From Lepisosteus oculatus (taxonomy: Eukaryota > Chordata > Actinopteri > Semionotiformes > Lepisosteidae), in assembly GCF_040954835.1 (NCBI RefSeq), contig NC_090697.1:3794501-3858500 (forward strand): DNA of 64,000 bases. The letters are read 5' to 3'. The notes beneath the pieces were generated by a model, which saw only the letters and a program-made list of their open reading frames with translations, was not told where the DNA came from and did no database searches. The position numbers and the translations under genes were made by a program. Position 1 is the first letter of the stretch, and every line of letters starts with the position of its first letter. Below, one piece after another: positions 47,475 to 59,514 of the stretch.

Positions 47475-47483
47475 TATATAAAT
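47475..47483 (+). promoter_or_regulatory. TATA box of receptor D
   Basis: TATATAAAT, about 47 bp before a donor-like site. The neighbourhood (TCTCCAAGGTAGAAATTAG, about 47372) resembles the region before receptor E (TCTCTAAGGTGAAAATTAC, about 58711). Confidence 0.5.
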
Positions 47484-47504
47484 ATCCCTATAATGTACAT
47501 TGGA

Positions 47505-47529
47505 CAGATCTGAAAAAGCAATCCTAATG
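47505..47529 (+). other. Predicted non-coding first exon of receptor D
   Basis: AAAAAGCAATCCTAATG precedes donor GTGAGTAT at 47530. The acceptor is at 49178-49179 (TTTCTATCTAG). A possible alternative or middle exon ends at 49005 (GCTTGCAAAG/GTATGTAT). Start estimated. Confidence 0.4.
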
Positions 47530-47531
47530 GT

Positions 47532-49179
47532 GAGTATAGAAGAAAAATATTGTTTGCTGTCAAAACAAATAGCGTTAATGTTACAGGAGCTATCTCTGTT
47601 AATTGCTGAGCATTAATTTTTAACTACATGCAATTATTTTATTTATTTTTTTAAAAGCATTTTGATTTACAGAGAAAACTTCGCTTCATCATTAAATTAT
47701 AACATTTACTTCTTGCAGCATTCTGTTTGAAAATTTGTTGTCAATCTTAGAACGGATATTACATTATGACACAATACATGTTTTACTCTGTTATAAAGAA
47801 AAAGGAGCCAAATATTGTAGAACATATTTGCATAAATGTTGCTAACTTGCACAAATAGTGTGAATCTTTCATAAGGGCCACATACAGAATTCTTTAAATG
47901 GTAAGTACTATGAATACCTCACTGTTTTCAAAGAGCTTGAATTAATATATTCCTATTACAGGAGAGTTATTTTAACTCATTACTATGATACTATGAGGAC
48001 TATATCTTGCACTCTGTGGTTCCAGGATAGGCTCTGAGTTGCAGTGTCCCTCACCATTGCAAGTGGTGTTTTTATAATGAATGTATAGACTGTGAACATA
48101 ATGTGATATAAGAGCAAGCCTATTTATCATCAAATGTCTGTAGATTTGCATTCCATGCAAAATGGCTTTATAGAAAATAACACTTTACTACAAAAGTTCA
48201 AGAAAGAAGGCACATTATCTTTTATGAATGTGTAGTATTCTCATTTTGAATAAATGGCTTTGTTTAACATGGCATGGCATGATGTTTAAAGAAAAAAAAA
48301 TTAGAAATTATTCCATGCTTCCAAAGTATAAAAAATGAATTAATAATAAAATAAATACCATGTATCTACTTCACAACTGTGAAAATAAATCAAATAGTAG
48401 TGTCCTTCTTGGAAAATCACAATTATTTGTGATTAATGGCACAAGGCAAAAACTAATAAGAAAAGCAAAAAAAAAGCTTTTATGCTAAAATTGTTTCAGT
48501 ATTCTCAGGGAAATGTGCAAACAAAGTTTAAACATAGTTTTAGAATTGTATACCTCTTAAAGACATTTTTATATGTATAATGTTTTCCTTCAGTGTTTCA
48601 CATTATAATTTCAAGTTAGGCTCTGGTAAAGAAAAAAACCACAGAGACTACTTTGTGATATTTTGAGAATGTGTTTCAGTTGTAGAGAAGAAAATAGATA
48701 TAAGGACATTTCCCACAACTTGAGACCAATGGATATTTATAATTTATTTGTCATTTCCTCTGTGCTTACATTTGGCTTATATCCATTTGGCTGAGAGACT
48801 TAAAAAAATCAATTTTTGAGAAGAAAATACTTTAGTTCACCATGGACAGTGTACAGGCTGATAATGTCACAGGCAGCAGAGGTTGAATTTGTGAAAAGTG
48901 CTTAATAATTACATTCAAATTGAGTTTTTGTCACATTGCTAAAGCTGGATGTCGTCTGCCGGTGACTCTCCAAATTTCTTCAGTCAGGTCTAACAGCTTG
49001 CAAAGGTATGTATACTAAGTTGTTAACTGTTGCTTTAACAGTTTTTATGTACAGTAAATCTACCTAGCAGAAAAAAGAGAGTTGAATTATTTTCATTGAA
49101 AAAGATTTTTGTTAAAATGACAATGTTTAAATTATTTTGACTAGGTGAAAACTAAATATACTGTGTACTTTCTATCTAG
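47532..49179. other. Predicted intron of receptor D
   Basis: AT-rich non-coding DNA. A weak remnant of the L2-tailed SINE (CCAGGATAGGCTCTGAG) is visible at about 48023-48042. A donor-like site at 49006 suggests extra exon structure. Confidence 0.35.
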
Positions 49180-49187
49180 ACTCTATC

Positions 49188-50249
49188 ATGCTTGGAAGAA
49201 TGAGCCTCCCATCTGGAATGAGCTACAATATCAGTGAGCTTTCAAACACGCCCTTGTGTTATGAGTCATTAAGTGGATCCTGTGCAAGACTAAAAAGACC
49301 GTTCAGTATTCGATTTACTATGTACATGTTCATGGTGGTCACCATATTGATCACAGTTTGTGGGAATCTCCTTGTCATCACGTCTATAGCCCATTTTAAA
49401 CAACTGCACACCTCTACAAATTATCTCATTCTCTCTTTGGCAGTATGTGACTTCCTACTAGGGTTATTTGTAATGCCCTGCAGCACAATAAGATCTGTTG
49501 ATGGCTGTTGGTATCTGGGAGACTTCCTTTGCAAAATACACACCAGCACTGACATAATGCTCAGCACATCATCCATTTTCCACCTGTCCTTCATCTCCAT
49601 TGACCGCTATTTTGCAGTTTGTAAGCCGCTGAAGTACGAAACCTCAATTACACCATTTACCATCCTTACAATGATCATTTGTAGTTGGATTCTACCTGGT
49701 GTTTTTGCTTACGGGATGATTTTTTTAGACCTTAATATAATAGGTGCCGGGGATTCTCCTCATAGAAATTGTATTGGAGGCTGCACTTTGATTTTCAATA
49801 AACTTTCTGGAACATTTGCCTCTATGATCTCATTTTTTATTCCTGGCTTTGTCATGTTGGGAATTTACCTGAAGATTTACCTGGTAGCCAGAAGTCAAGC
49901 AAGATCTATAAAAGATATGACACAGCATTTTCAAATTGCAGAAGAACATAAATCTGGAGTACAGCGTCAACGAGAAAAAAAAGCTGCAAAAACACTAGGG
50001 ATAGTAATGGGAGTCTTCCTTATCTGCTGGACGCCATTTTTTGTCTGTAACACCATGGATCCCTTCATTGACTACTCAGTCCCACCACTGCTGGTGGATG
50101 CTCTTGTTTGGTTTGGTTACTTAAATTCTGCTTTTAATCCAATAGTTTATGCATTTTTCTACAGCTGGTTCAGAAGAGCACTGAGGATTATAGTGTTTGG
50201 TAAAGTCTTTCACCCGCAATCTTGTCGGACCAAGTTATTTTCAGAATAA
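49188..50249 (+). CDS. Trace amine-associated receptor (receptor D), TAAR1-like
   Basis: 353 residues, one coding exon. N-glycosylation site N14 (NIS), N-terminal Cys24/Cys32, N1.50 at 60, D2.50 at 88, C3.25 at 115, D3.32 at 122, Ser126 at 3.36, DRY at 139-141, ECL2 cysteines 195 and 199, P5.50 at 219, CWTP at 280-283, Y7.43 at 311 and NSAFNPIVYAFFYSWF at 313-328. The segment VFAYGMIFLDLN and the tail VFGKVFHPQSCRTKLF recall TAAR1. ECL2 is a few residues shorter than in A and C. Further Met codons at residues 5 and 11 could start translation; the first ATG lies 8 bases after the predicted acceptor. Only moderately similar to A-C. Ligand unknown. Confidence 0.93.
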   Translation: MLGRMSLPSGMSYNISELSNTPLCYESLSGSCARLKRPFSIRFTMYMFMVVTILITVCGNLLVITSIAHFKQLHTSTNYLILSLAVCDFLLGLFVMPCSTIRSVDGCWYLGDFLCKIHTSTDIMLSTSSIFHLSFISIDRYFAVCKPLKYETSITPFTILTMIICSWILPGVFAYGMIFLDLNIIGAGDSPHRNCIGGCTLIFNKLSGTFASMISFFIPGFVMLGIYLKIYLVARSQARSIKDMTQHFQIAEEHKSGVQRQREKKAAKTLGIVMGVFLICWTPFFVCNTMDPFIDYSVPPLLVDALVWFGYLNSAFNPIVYAFFYSWFRRALRIIVFGKVFHPQSCRTKLFSE

Positions 50250-50374
50250 GTGCTTTTACAAAAATGTCCCATGATGAATTAATAAAATTGCAGTTGAAAG
50301 AATGTTATTCTTATGCTTTAAACTACAAAACAACAGGGCATGCATTTTGTTTTTCACACAAGTCAAATTAGCCT
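50250..50374. other. 3' flank of receptor D
   Basis: Short AT-rich flank with an AATAAA at about 50279 that could serve as polyadenylation signal. Confidence 0.35.
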
Positions 50375-50600
50375 GCCTTGATAGTGTAGGGTGGATTAGT
50401 GCCGAGGGCTCTGGACTGGAGTGTTGTGGTTTCAGGCTCAGGTGGGATGCTGCTGTTGTACCCCTGAGTACTTCACTAGAATTGTTCCGCAGCATTTCCT
50501 GCTGTATAATTGGGTCTCCAGTTCATTATTGTAAGTGAGAATTCACTCTCAGTTGACTTTCATAGTGAAATGAAGGAATAAAATTACACAAAACTGACTA
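50375..50600 (+). mobile_element. V-SINE-like SINE, diverged
   Basis: GGTGGATTAGTGCCGAGGGC and GTTGTGGTTTCAGGCTCAGG correspond to the tRNA-like head, followed by TGCTGTTGTACCCCTGAG, ACTTCACTAGAATTGTTCC and GCTGTATAATTGGG, the core of SINEs widespread in ray-finned fishes. Confidence 0.7.
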
Positions 50601-52127
50601 TACAATGTGTATTCATACATATGTTGCATATACTGTATATTTTGTAAGAATATTAAAAACAATATATTTGAATCTTATATATCAGATCTCACTTTTGTGT
50701 ATTTCAAAATATACATGTATTATGTAATAAATGTACATTATTTTTTCTAATGTAATATATGCTAATTTGTCTTATGACCAATGCCTTTTATAGGTATCTA
50801 ATCCATTAAATGTATTATGTTTAAATGAAGGAATACTACTCCTGAGGTTCATGTACTGCATAGGGAACATCATATGAAGTCACCATATAGTTCAATGTAA
50901 ATATGTAATTTAAATTAAATGCAGCACTGCTACTTGGTGAACTGGCAGTCATAGGGAAGGTCCACAGACCCCCACCTATTGTGAGAGGACAGAAAACAAA
51001 TGGCAACTTGAATGTATATATCTTATAATGATAAATGCTTAGAATATTTGCTACTGTATGTGATTATTTTCATGTATTGAAATAATGTGTATGATGAATT
51101 CTGTTGTTTCCCTTTTGTATGGTATATGAAACAAGGAGAGAATCCTCTGGCGGGCTATGTGCTGGAAATGATTCTTCAGCTGAACTCAATCTCTGCTTTC
51201 CTATTGTAGGAAAAGTCATATCTTATGAAATGTAATGCCGAAACAACAATGGCCGACACATATTATGATTTTAATAAAAAAATCTATAAAGATGTTACTG
51301 TCTTATGAAAATTTATATTTACATTTCTTCCATAAGAAACAAACTACGATATGAAGTGTGTGGCCAGGGACCAGATCATTTTTACTTATCCTCTGGGATA
51401 ATAGTACATTACGTGCAATGAAACACTGTTCCTCGTTTACTTTATCATACAAGGACTTCTAGATATTTCTTAACAAAGTAGTTCCTGGACACTTGTGTCA
51501 CTTGTGACATTTTTTTATTACTTTGCATCCAGTCATGTGGATTTAGTCCATTGTATTTTTATTTACATAAGGTGGGGGGCAACGCTGTGGCGGAGAGGAT
51601 AAGTTTTAAATTAAACATCTTAAAAATGGTTAAAATGGCAGTGACAAATTAAAAAGTGTGCTGTTCTTTTACAAACAACTGGCAAACAGTAAAGGGAAAC
51701 GAAGAGAATATTAATATGTGAACCACTGTAACCACTGAACACCTTCAGTTAAATGCATGAGTTTTCTCAATGCTTCTGCACCTACGCTGTTCTGGAAGCT
51801 CTACCCAGTTGCTTTCTCTGGGTTTTCCTTTGTTTCCCTGTGAATATTAAAAAATATTCAACAATTCAAAAAAAAATATTCAACAATATTTAATGTTAGA
51901 AACAAATATGCAATGTGACTTAAAATGTCATTCACAGGTAGCATGAGAAAAAAAAGCATTAAAATTAAAAAGTGCAGTAAAACCATTATTAACAAACCGC
52001 TTATCCTGTTGAATATTCTGTAAAGCTAGAGATGTTTGAAGCATATCCTGGGTGTAGGATATGTTCAAGAGCACATACAGTAACTGCTCCCAACATTTTA
52101 TTGCATGACAGAGAAAAGGACAATTCC
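50601..52127. other. Intergenic, AT-rich, no gene seen
   Basis: No coding or RNA gene recognised. About 51571-51600 (GGGGGGCAACGCTGTGGCGG) may be a short SINE head. Confidence 0.35.
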
Positions 52128-52352
52128 TAGTACAGTTTCCTCCCCCAGTCCAAAAGACATGCTGGTAGATGAATTGGCTTCTGGGAAACTGTGCCCTGCA
52201 GGGAGTGTGTGCATGTGTTTGTGTCTGTCTGTCCCGCAATGGACTGGCATTTCATCCAGGGTGTAGCCTGCCTTGTGTGCTGTTGCTTGCAGGGATAGAC
52301 TCCGGCTCCCTCGTGAATATGTATTGCTCAAATCAGTGAGAAAATAGGTGGA
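52128..52352 (+). mobile_element. SINE (AFC/L2-tailed type), 3' two-thirds
   Basis: TCCCCCAGTCCAAAAGACAT, GTGTTTGTGTCTGTCTGTCC, CAATGGACTGGC, ATCCAGGGTGTAGCCTGCC and GGATAGACTCCGGCTCCC follow each other as in the 18.5-kb copy (opposite strand). Confidence 0.75.
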
Positions 52353-52459
52353 TATTTTCAGGAAGAGAGAGGTCAGTTTATAATGTTTGATTTTTTCTTT
52401 ATTTCCCATTATGCAAGATGAGAAACTGCACTGCTTTTTTCTTCTTGTGTTGTGTGATA

Positions 52460-52810
52460 GTTTATCTTGATAGGCTGTGGTTTTAAATTTATTAATTGTA
52501 AAACATCTGCAATTAGAGGATGCTTAATCACAGCCCATAGTTTGTCAGATGGCATACAGTAATATTATAATATCGGTTTTTGGAGTGACTTGACTATTCT
52601 CTTGAGAGTCTGTACTTAAAATAAATGTATTCAAATTATTGATTCTCAAATGTAGACTTCAAAAACATGCAATTGCAATGAATAAAATATTTTTCCTGAA
52701 CTGCTGAAAATTGTAATTCACATTGGTTTCTATACTTGCAAATTATAAGTGATTTTTCAGCTCTACCATTACATAAATATTTTACATTTGTCTGTCATTA
52801 ATTTAAATAC
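52460..52810. other. Non-coding block shared with receptor E flank
   Basis: About 350 bp similar to 60985-61335: TTTGGAGTGACTTGACTATT versus TTTGAAGTGACTTGATTTTT, GTCTGTACTTAAAAT, and TTGCAATGAATAAAAT versus TTGTAATGAATAAAAT. It lies 2.2 kb after receptor D but only 0.4 kb after E. Probably the remnant of the duplicated unit, possibly containing 3' UTR or regulatory DNA. Confidence 0.6.
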
Positions 52811-54900
52811 ATTGCCCATTTATCCATTGCTAGTATTCACAGAGTAGGGCTGTGCCCACATAGTTTGCCCACATATTCTCCTCCTCTCTGTCTAGTGAGG
52901 GCCTACTGTAGCTATCAGTCATGAGGCAGTGCCCCTCAAGCAGCTCTCAGGAAGTCAGGGCCATTCATGTTTTCAGGCCCCAGAGGCTGCCAAGCCAGCC
53001 AACGACCACTTGGATTCCCAGTGAGGTCCAGGCTCCCCTTTCCTGTACTTTACTAGGCCCTGCTTCTTCCAGTTCATTTTAGTCTGGTCCTGGTACCTCA
53101 TTACACAATAATCTAACTGTAGTGTAATACTATCTTCAACCCTATATATTTTTCAACCTTAGGATCCTTTCTTCCAAGCAAGCAAATTTTGAACAAAAAG
53201 CGCCCTCATGCCACCAACCATTTTCTTGCCTGCTCAGTGACGTCTAACAATTTCTGCCATGTCCAGCCTCTCCTGTCTTTTTCTTATAAATTATATAACT
53301 CATATCTCCTACCCTTTGTTTCCCAGCGGGCCTTACTCACATCAGTACTAAAGTTACTATTTAAACTATTTTTCAGTCTGAGTAATACTAAAATAATCCA
53401 GACAGGTTGTGAAATAAATACTGTGAATTTAGTTTAACTGCTGTACCTAATATGACCAATTTGTATAAGTCCTATATAAATACATTGCCCTTAACAGAAG
53501 ACTCAACTTTCTTTGAAAGTAATTGAATAAAATCACCAGTGTTCCGTGTTCCCAAAATCAATGTAGCTCATTTTCTGTTTGGTTGTGCTACAAATATTTT
53601 CAAAATAATGTACTGCAAAGACTTGGATTACTAATCAATTATGAATATAATTGTAGCATGAATTCTCACATAAATAAAAATACAAAGCATCAATTTAAAT
53701 GTGTTACTCTAGCATTGATTCTTTCAGTACAGCTATTTTAGGGATAGAATAGTGGAAAAGGATAGCTTATGAAGACTCCTTTGACACATGCCAGGATCTC
53801 ATGGAATGTTACTTCTAAAAAATGAAAGTCTTAACATGAAAACAACATTTCTGAACGGGATTGTATAGATTACCTGACAGTGAATACAGCTAGTAACTGC
53901 CTTTTCTGCTGGCCTTCTTTCCATTTGAACTGCTGTGGTAAGTAATTAACATGGTCAAAGTACTGTTTGTCTTTACTGATTTCCAAACCCTGCACTAGGT
54001 TATAAAATACCACATTGGGTTAAAACAAATGCCAATGTTAAAGGTGAATTTCTATTTCTGTGTGCACTTGATGTGCCATGGATGGGGGTGAACAGGTTCA
54101 AAGTTGCAAAGCAAAAAAGAAATAAAACGGTTATATCGAATGTGGTAAGTCAAAGGGTTGTGTAAGTTTGGAAAAAGCTACTCCGTCATGGTGTTAATGC
54201 AGATACGATGGTTTCTTTCAAGAGAAGTAATTAAGTAATTACTAACTACTAAAATGGCGAAGAGTCATATTTACAATAGTTGTCTCTTTCACCTGAGGGA
54301 TAATTAACAAAATGCATTTTTCATGGCCCTGCAGCTGTGACAATTTGTGATTTTACTATGTTCTGAAAATTAAACCGAGGGAATCCAACTGTGTGTTGAG
54401 AGAGAGAGGAGAGGGCTAGGGAGGTAGAATGGATACATTAACCACATCAGCACCATCTGATGACTGAATACTAGCAGTTCACCAATATGAGCAACGTAAC
54501 ACAGGGCAAAACATTTACACAAAGTGCAGCATTATGATCACAAGTCTCTGAAAATGAGATTTTGACGACAGTCTAGCTTGCCTCAATTAAGTAAATGAAT
54601 ACATATGATTCTGGAAATAAATATATTGTATTAGAATGGAATTGCATTCAAAGTTGGACAATAACATCAAGACATTATTAATATTGTTTCCAATGTCTGT
54701 CTTTAAGAAGATAATTGTATGTTTTTATGTTTATATAATTGTATGACGGTATAATTGTTTAATGGTATGTTTCCATCTGATTATTAAGAGGCTTTTTTAC
54801 CTATTTGATCATGTTTATACTCTAAAATGTTTCTAAATATTATAAATAGTAAAGACTATTAAAAATTAGTAAGACTAAAGTCAAATTGCTGCTGTTCTGT
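52811..54900. other. Intergenic, no gene seen
   Basis: Mostly AT-rich; a more mixed block at 52860-53090 has no recognisable content. Confidence 0.35.
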
Positions 54901-54949
54901 TTTGGAGAAGGTACCACCTTAATAAAACACCAACTGTGTGTTACGATAT

Positions 54950-55725
54950 GGCAAAGCTGTGGGGAATGTGCAGCTGAAGTGGCCATGGACCACGCCTCCA
55001 CTCTCCTGGCCATTGCTGAGAAGACAATATAAGCGCACTGGATTGTAATGAGGTGTCATTCTGCATCAGGTGCTGTGAGTGATTTAAGCCCTGGTCATTT
55101 TTTCTTTGGCAACCCAGCATTGCGTTACCAGTCTCTGGTGCTCACATCGTACTGGATTTGACGTTAGTCACTTCTAGTCCCTTGGTGCCCATGTCACACA
55201 GCATTCTTTCTACAGTGGGTGAGGCATGTCCTTCACCCTTGATGTGTGTGCCGGAGGTGGGGTCTGCTGCTGTACCGGGTTGTTCTCACAGGGTGCTGTG
55301 GCTGACCCTCCACTTGGCAGGTCAGTCCTGCATCCTGAAACTCTGCATAGCCATTGGCTTTGGTGGGCCTTCCCTTCTTCTCCAGCCCTGCCCTCCAGCC
55401 AGCCTGCTTACTGCCTGGGCATCCCCCACTGGACTCTGCTTCCTCTCTGCCTGCCCCTTGTCCTGACCTGGCTCTGGGACTCTGCACTGGATCTGATCCT
55501 CAGTGGGTGCATTGTTCTGCCTGGTGCCTGCCGCACCTCCCCAGTCTGGCCTGACAGTTTTGGAGTGCACTGACCACCACTCCTGGACTGTGACGCCCTT
55601 GCTCTTGGATCCGTAACACCTCCTATCCCACCATGTGGCATAAACCTTGGTGGGTGTTGTGTACATAGTTACAAATGTTAATGTACTGTGGATAAAAGCA
55701 TTACCCAATGTCGTCTATTCTTTAC
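54950..55725 (+). repeat. Unclassified GC-richer repeat-like block
   Basis: GC-rich relative to its flanks, with CT-rich runs (CTGCCTGCCCCTTGTCCTG) and several overlapping open frames on both strands that share no domain. The block at 62060-62580 has a similar texture. Such blocks in fish are often non-coding parts of transposons, but no family can be named. Confidence 0.35.
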
Positions 55726-55761
55726 AGAAAACACATCTCTCTGACATATGGAAAATAAGGC

Positions 55762-55866
55762 ACCATTCTGAAATAGTTCACTCCTGAAGAAGGCTCCAGA
55801 GGTGTGTCTCTTGTCTTTTCAGCATTGAATAAACCTTTACCTGTTCCTTTGCAACCATTCTGAAAT
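55762..55866 (+). mobile_element. Very short Penelope-like insertion with 13-bp TSD
   Basis: The element (55775-55853) contains CTGAAGAAGGCTCCAGAGG, then CTTTTCAGCATTGAATAAACC and TGTTCCTTTGCA, a single plus-strand PLE 3' end. ACCATTCTGAAAT flanks it at 55762-55774 and 55854-55866. This is a simple 5'-truncated copy, in contrast to the palindromic ones. Confidence 0.78.
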
Positions 55867-56529
55867 GTTTTATAATTGCAATAGCAAGAAGATCAATGTC
55901 ATGAAAAAGCTTTTATTGATTTAAAATAAAAAAACGAGGAAAACACACTTTCCTCAATACAAAGCAACCCCAATCTCCCAGTTAAAGATCTGACCTTGCT
56001 GACCCCTCCAGGTATCTACCAAAGAACCCCTAATTCTCCGAGTCTGCCCTGCTCCATTACTAAGTGCAGAGAGCTCCATATGACAATGTCAAGACAGGAC
56101 TAGATACAACAACACCAAATAAGAGAATCATAGCCTCTGTGAAGATAATTTATTTACAAGGCATGCATACACATCATAGGCATGCATTTCAAAATTAACA
56201 CTTAAGTTAAAAACACAAGAGACAGGAAGTTCATATTGAGGTGTAACTCCTGGAATGAGCAAAATTATGCATGAAACCATAAAATATGTAATAATATGTG
56301 AAAAACATTATTTGAAAAAGGAAAAATGGAAATGATTATTTTGTGAAACTTTCTCCTAAACTCTTATACAGTATTTAAATATGTCTTCAGGTCTTCAAGT
56401 GGACACTGAGATACAGAAGTACAGGGATAAAAACAATAAAATGTATAATATAGTATGTCATGAAAGTATAGAGATTCTGCAAAACTGTCTGGGAACAGCT
56501 GCTGAGGGACTGGACTTGAGGTCAGTGCA
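55867..56529. other. Intergenic, no gene seen
   Basis: AT-rich without recognisable features. Confidence 0.35.
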
Positions 56530-58375
56530 TTGACCTGGGACTGACATTTCCGTGTAAATAATTGTAGTGTGTTACTGAGTAACCTTTGTAAATAGTTGCT
56601 GGTGTTTATTGCTTTCCCTTTACGTCTCTGTTATTCACCATAGGCTATCGTATCCCTTCCTAATTGTTACCATGAGTGTGAAAACCCAGTTGATTTGGAG
56701 TTCTAAATCTCTGTTATGTCTTAGACGGGCAGAGGTTCAATATACGTGATGCCTGCGCATCAAAGGCACACCCATTACATTGGTGGCAGTTGCGGGACAG
56801 AATGGAGCGTGAAAGGCATCACAAAGCGGACTCCGAGAAAGCGCCAGGTGTCCTCAAAATGGGACCACTAACTGAGACGCCTTCGTGGAGAAGGCAGAAC
56901 TTGAGCATCTCTCTGGCGCGACTGGTGGTCTCAGGCAGTGGCCTTTCCAAAGGTCCCCGTTCCCCTTGGATGAGAGATCACCGACCTGTGGCTGCACACC
57001 CACCATCACTAGGCAAACTGGGCGGGGGACGCGAGGAGCAGACTTGCCGAAGCGGACGGCAGGGAGGGCAGCATCGGTGGATACTGTGGTCCGCCGAGGG
57101 AGTGACCTGTGGTGTGTGTGTGCCAGACCTTGCCCCTGTGTCGCCAAAAGGGGCCTCCGGAGAGGCGCCCACTGAGGTGGGAGCCGCAGCCAAGCGACTG
57201 TCTGAACCCAAGCTTACCATCGGGGATCTATTGCAGCACAGCTGCGCTGGTCTCACCCGGACCCAGCAGTGGCAATTACAACCACTTATCACCGAGAACA
57301 AGGATCTGTTCACGGCAAGTGATGAGGACTTCTCATGGATGACCCTCATTCAGCATGCCATCGATACCAGCTCAACCCATTCGCATTCCGCCCCAGCAGA
57401 GGGCCCATGCAAAGAGAGCTGCAGCCAAGGAGAAAATCAGAGAGATGGCAGGAGCAGGGGTCATAGAGCCATCCAGCAGCCCATGGTCAGCTCCAGCTGT
57501 CCTGGTCCATAAGAAGGACGGAACGTGGAGATTTTGTGTGGACTATAAAAAAACTGAACAAGGGCACCCTGAAGGACTCGGACCCATTGCCCAGGATCAA
57601 CGATGCAATGGACTTTATAGCCAGGTCAACCTGGTTCAGCTCGCTGGGTCTCCGCTGTGGGTACTGGCAGGTGCTGCTTGCTGCTGACACTCACCCCCAG
57701 AGCAACAGGCTGGTTAAGCGCTTCAATCGAATGCTCTTGAACCAGCTGGCCACCCTGGTCTCCAGGCACCAATGTGACTGGGACCACCACCTTCCCCTAG
57801 GAAGGGGTGCACCCCGGTATCCCTGATGCTGGGGAGAGAGATCCGCACCCTAGTAGACCTGGCCTACGGGTCACCACATGGGGGCAACCCTGCGCCACCA
57901 GCCAACCCGGACTATGCCTGGGACCTGCAGCAACACATGTAATGGGTGCACATCTTTGCCAGGATCCACCTTCCGGCAATAGTGGCAGTATGACATGCAC
58001 CTTCAAGCCCGGAGACTTAGTCTGGGTGTACAGCCTGTGCCACCATAAAGTCTTCTGCCCCAAACATGCATCATCTTGGGAGGGGCCCTGGATTTGTGGA
58101 CCTGGGACCGACAGTGTAAATAGTTGTAGTGCGTTACTGAGTAACCCTTGTAAATAGTTGCTGGTGCTTATTGTTTTCCCCTTACATCTCTGTTATCCAC
58201 AGTAGGCTATCATATCCCTTCCTAATTGTTACCCTGGGTGTTAAAACCCCATTGTTTTAAAGTTTCAAATCTCTCGCTGTTATGTCTTAGATGGGCAGAG
58301 GTTCAAGAAACGTGGTTAAGCACATCAAAGGTGTGTAGGCTTCATTCTGTGCGAATACTCTGGTCATTATATTAC
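56530..58375 (+). mobile_element. Ty3/gypsy-like LTR retrotransposon relic
   Basis: A plus-strand fossil. Two direct repeats of about 210-230 bp (about 56553-56779 and 58115-58340; shared ACTGAGTAACC, AATAGTTGCTGGTG, CTTCCTAATTGTTACC, GGGCAGAGGTTCAA) are its LTRs, the first followed by a TGGTGGCAGTTGCGGG primer-binding-type sequence. Between them are a protease/RT junction region with an AGAGVIEPSSSPWSAP segment and KKDGTWRFCVDYKK, typical of Ty3/gypsy reverse transcriptase, and near 57.7 kb an integrase piece (HPQSNRLVKRFNRML). Most of gag and pol is missing and the remaining frames are broken several times. The LTRs differ at many sites, so the insertion is old. End positions are approximate. 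Confidence 0.78.
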
Positions 58376-58800
58376 ATTATATTCTTGCTAAATCAACGTG
58401 AACTGAAGGATAGGGATACTTTTTTTTTACTTTCATTTTATCGCCAATTTTCCCAAAATGGCATACTTGGTGCTTTGCATTCATTCAACTAGCAATATGT
58501 TGGCTATATTTTGCTAAATATTCAAAATTTATATCCTTCATTCTAAATACTTTAACCCAGACATATTGCTCCTTTGATTGTATGGGATATTATGACAAAT
58601 TATAATACCTTCTCAATTTCATTAATGCTTGTGTCTCACAGGGCTATGTGCAGTTTTACACACAATATCAGGTTAGCTAATGATATTGTTGACAATGGAA
58701 AGCAAGTCTCTCTAAGGTGAAAATTACCTTTACATTGTTCTCAAAAACAGTCATAATTCTCCATTGAGTACACCTTGGGCACCATTAGCAGACCGTGAAG
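58376..58800. other. Upstream DNA of receptor E
   Basis: AT-rich; about 58680-58760 resembles the upstream DNA of receptor D near 47360-47410. Confidence 0.4.
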
Positions 58801-58801
58801 A

Positions 58802-58810
58802 TTTATAAAG
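58802..58810 (+). promoter_or_regulatory. TATA-like box of receptor E
   Basis: TTTATAAAG, about 50 bp before a donor-like site, as in the other receptor genes. Confidence 0.45.
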
Positions 58811-58831
58811 ATCTGAATGCAGGAAATTCAA

Positions 58832-58858
58832 CAGCTGCATCAAAAGATAATACTGAGG
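58832..58858 (+). other. Predicted non-coding first exon of receptor E
   Basis: ATCAAAAGATAATACTGAGG-type sequence precedes donor GTAAGTG at 58859. Two acceptors are possible: AG at 59504-59505 (TTTTGTAG) and AG at 59534-59535 (CCTTTTTTCAG). Start estimated from the TATA position. Confidence 0.4.
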
Positions 58859-59514
58859 GTAAGTGTTGAAAATAATTATTTTGTAGTTAACAGAATTAGT
58901 GGTTCTACATGAACAGATTCCAAACATATATTATAGCTTATGATAAGAAAAAGTAAGTTACAATATAAAGGCATGCAAATAATGGAAATATGAACATACA
59001 TATTTCAAACGATTCCAAATTACAACTTTATTTTGGAAGATTTTTTTTTAGTTAGCATGATCATAGGAGAGTTACTTTTCAAATTTTGAAAAACACACTT
59101 CTTTAATTGCAAAGTTCTGGAAAGCAACTGTCAAATATCCAAAACATTTGTTTTAGAGAAACAATACTTAGGCATCTTGTAAATGATCACCTCTTAAAAT
59201 TGTTTCTTACTTCTGCCACTTTCACATAAAAGTTAAAAAGGAAACAGCCTGAAAATTGTATTTTTATTTTTTATTGGGGACAGACTCTTTCTAGACTATC
59301 TGCTGATTTCTTATTCAGATTCTGAATTCTAATTCTGATTTTCTAATTCAGAAAAAATAAACTGTATTTTAATAAATTAAGAATTACAGTATTTCATCAA
59401 AATATGCTTTGACAATTTTTCTTTTCAATTCCTAACCAATTACTTCCCTTAATTAGTTGCAAGAAAACATGGAAACCTTCACTAAAAACTTAATTAATTT
59501 TGTAGGAATTCCAA

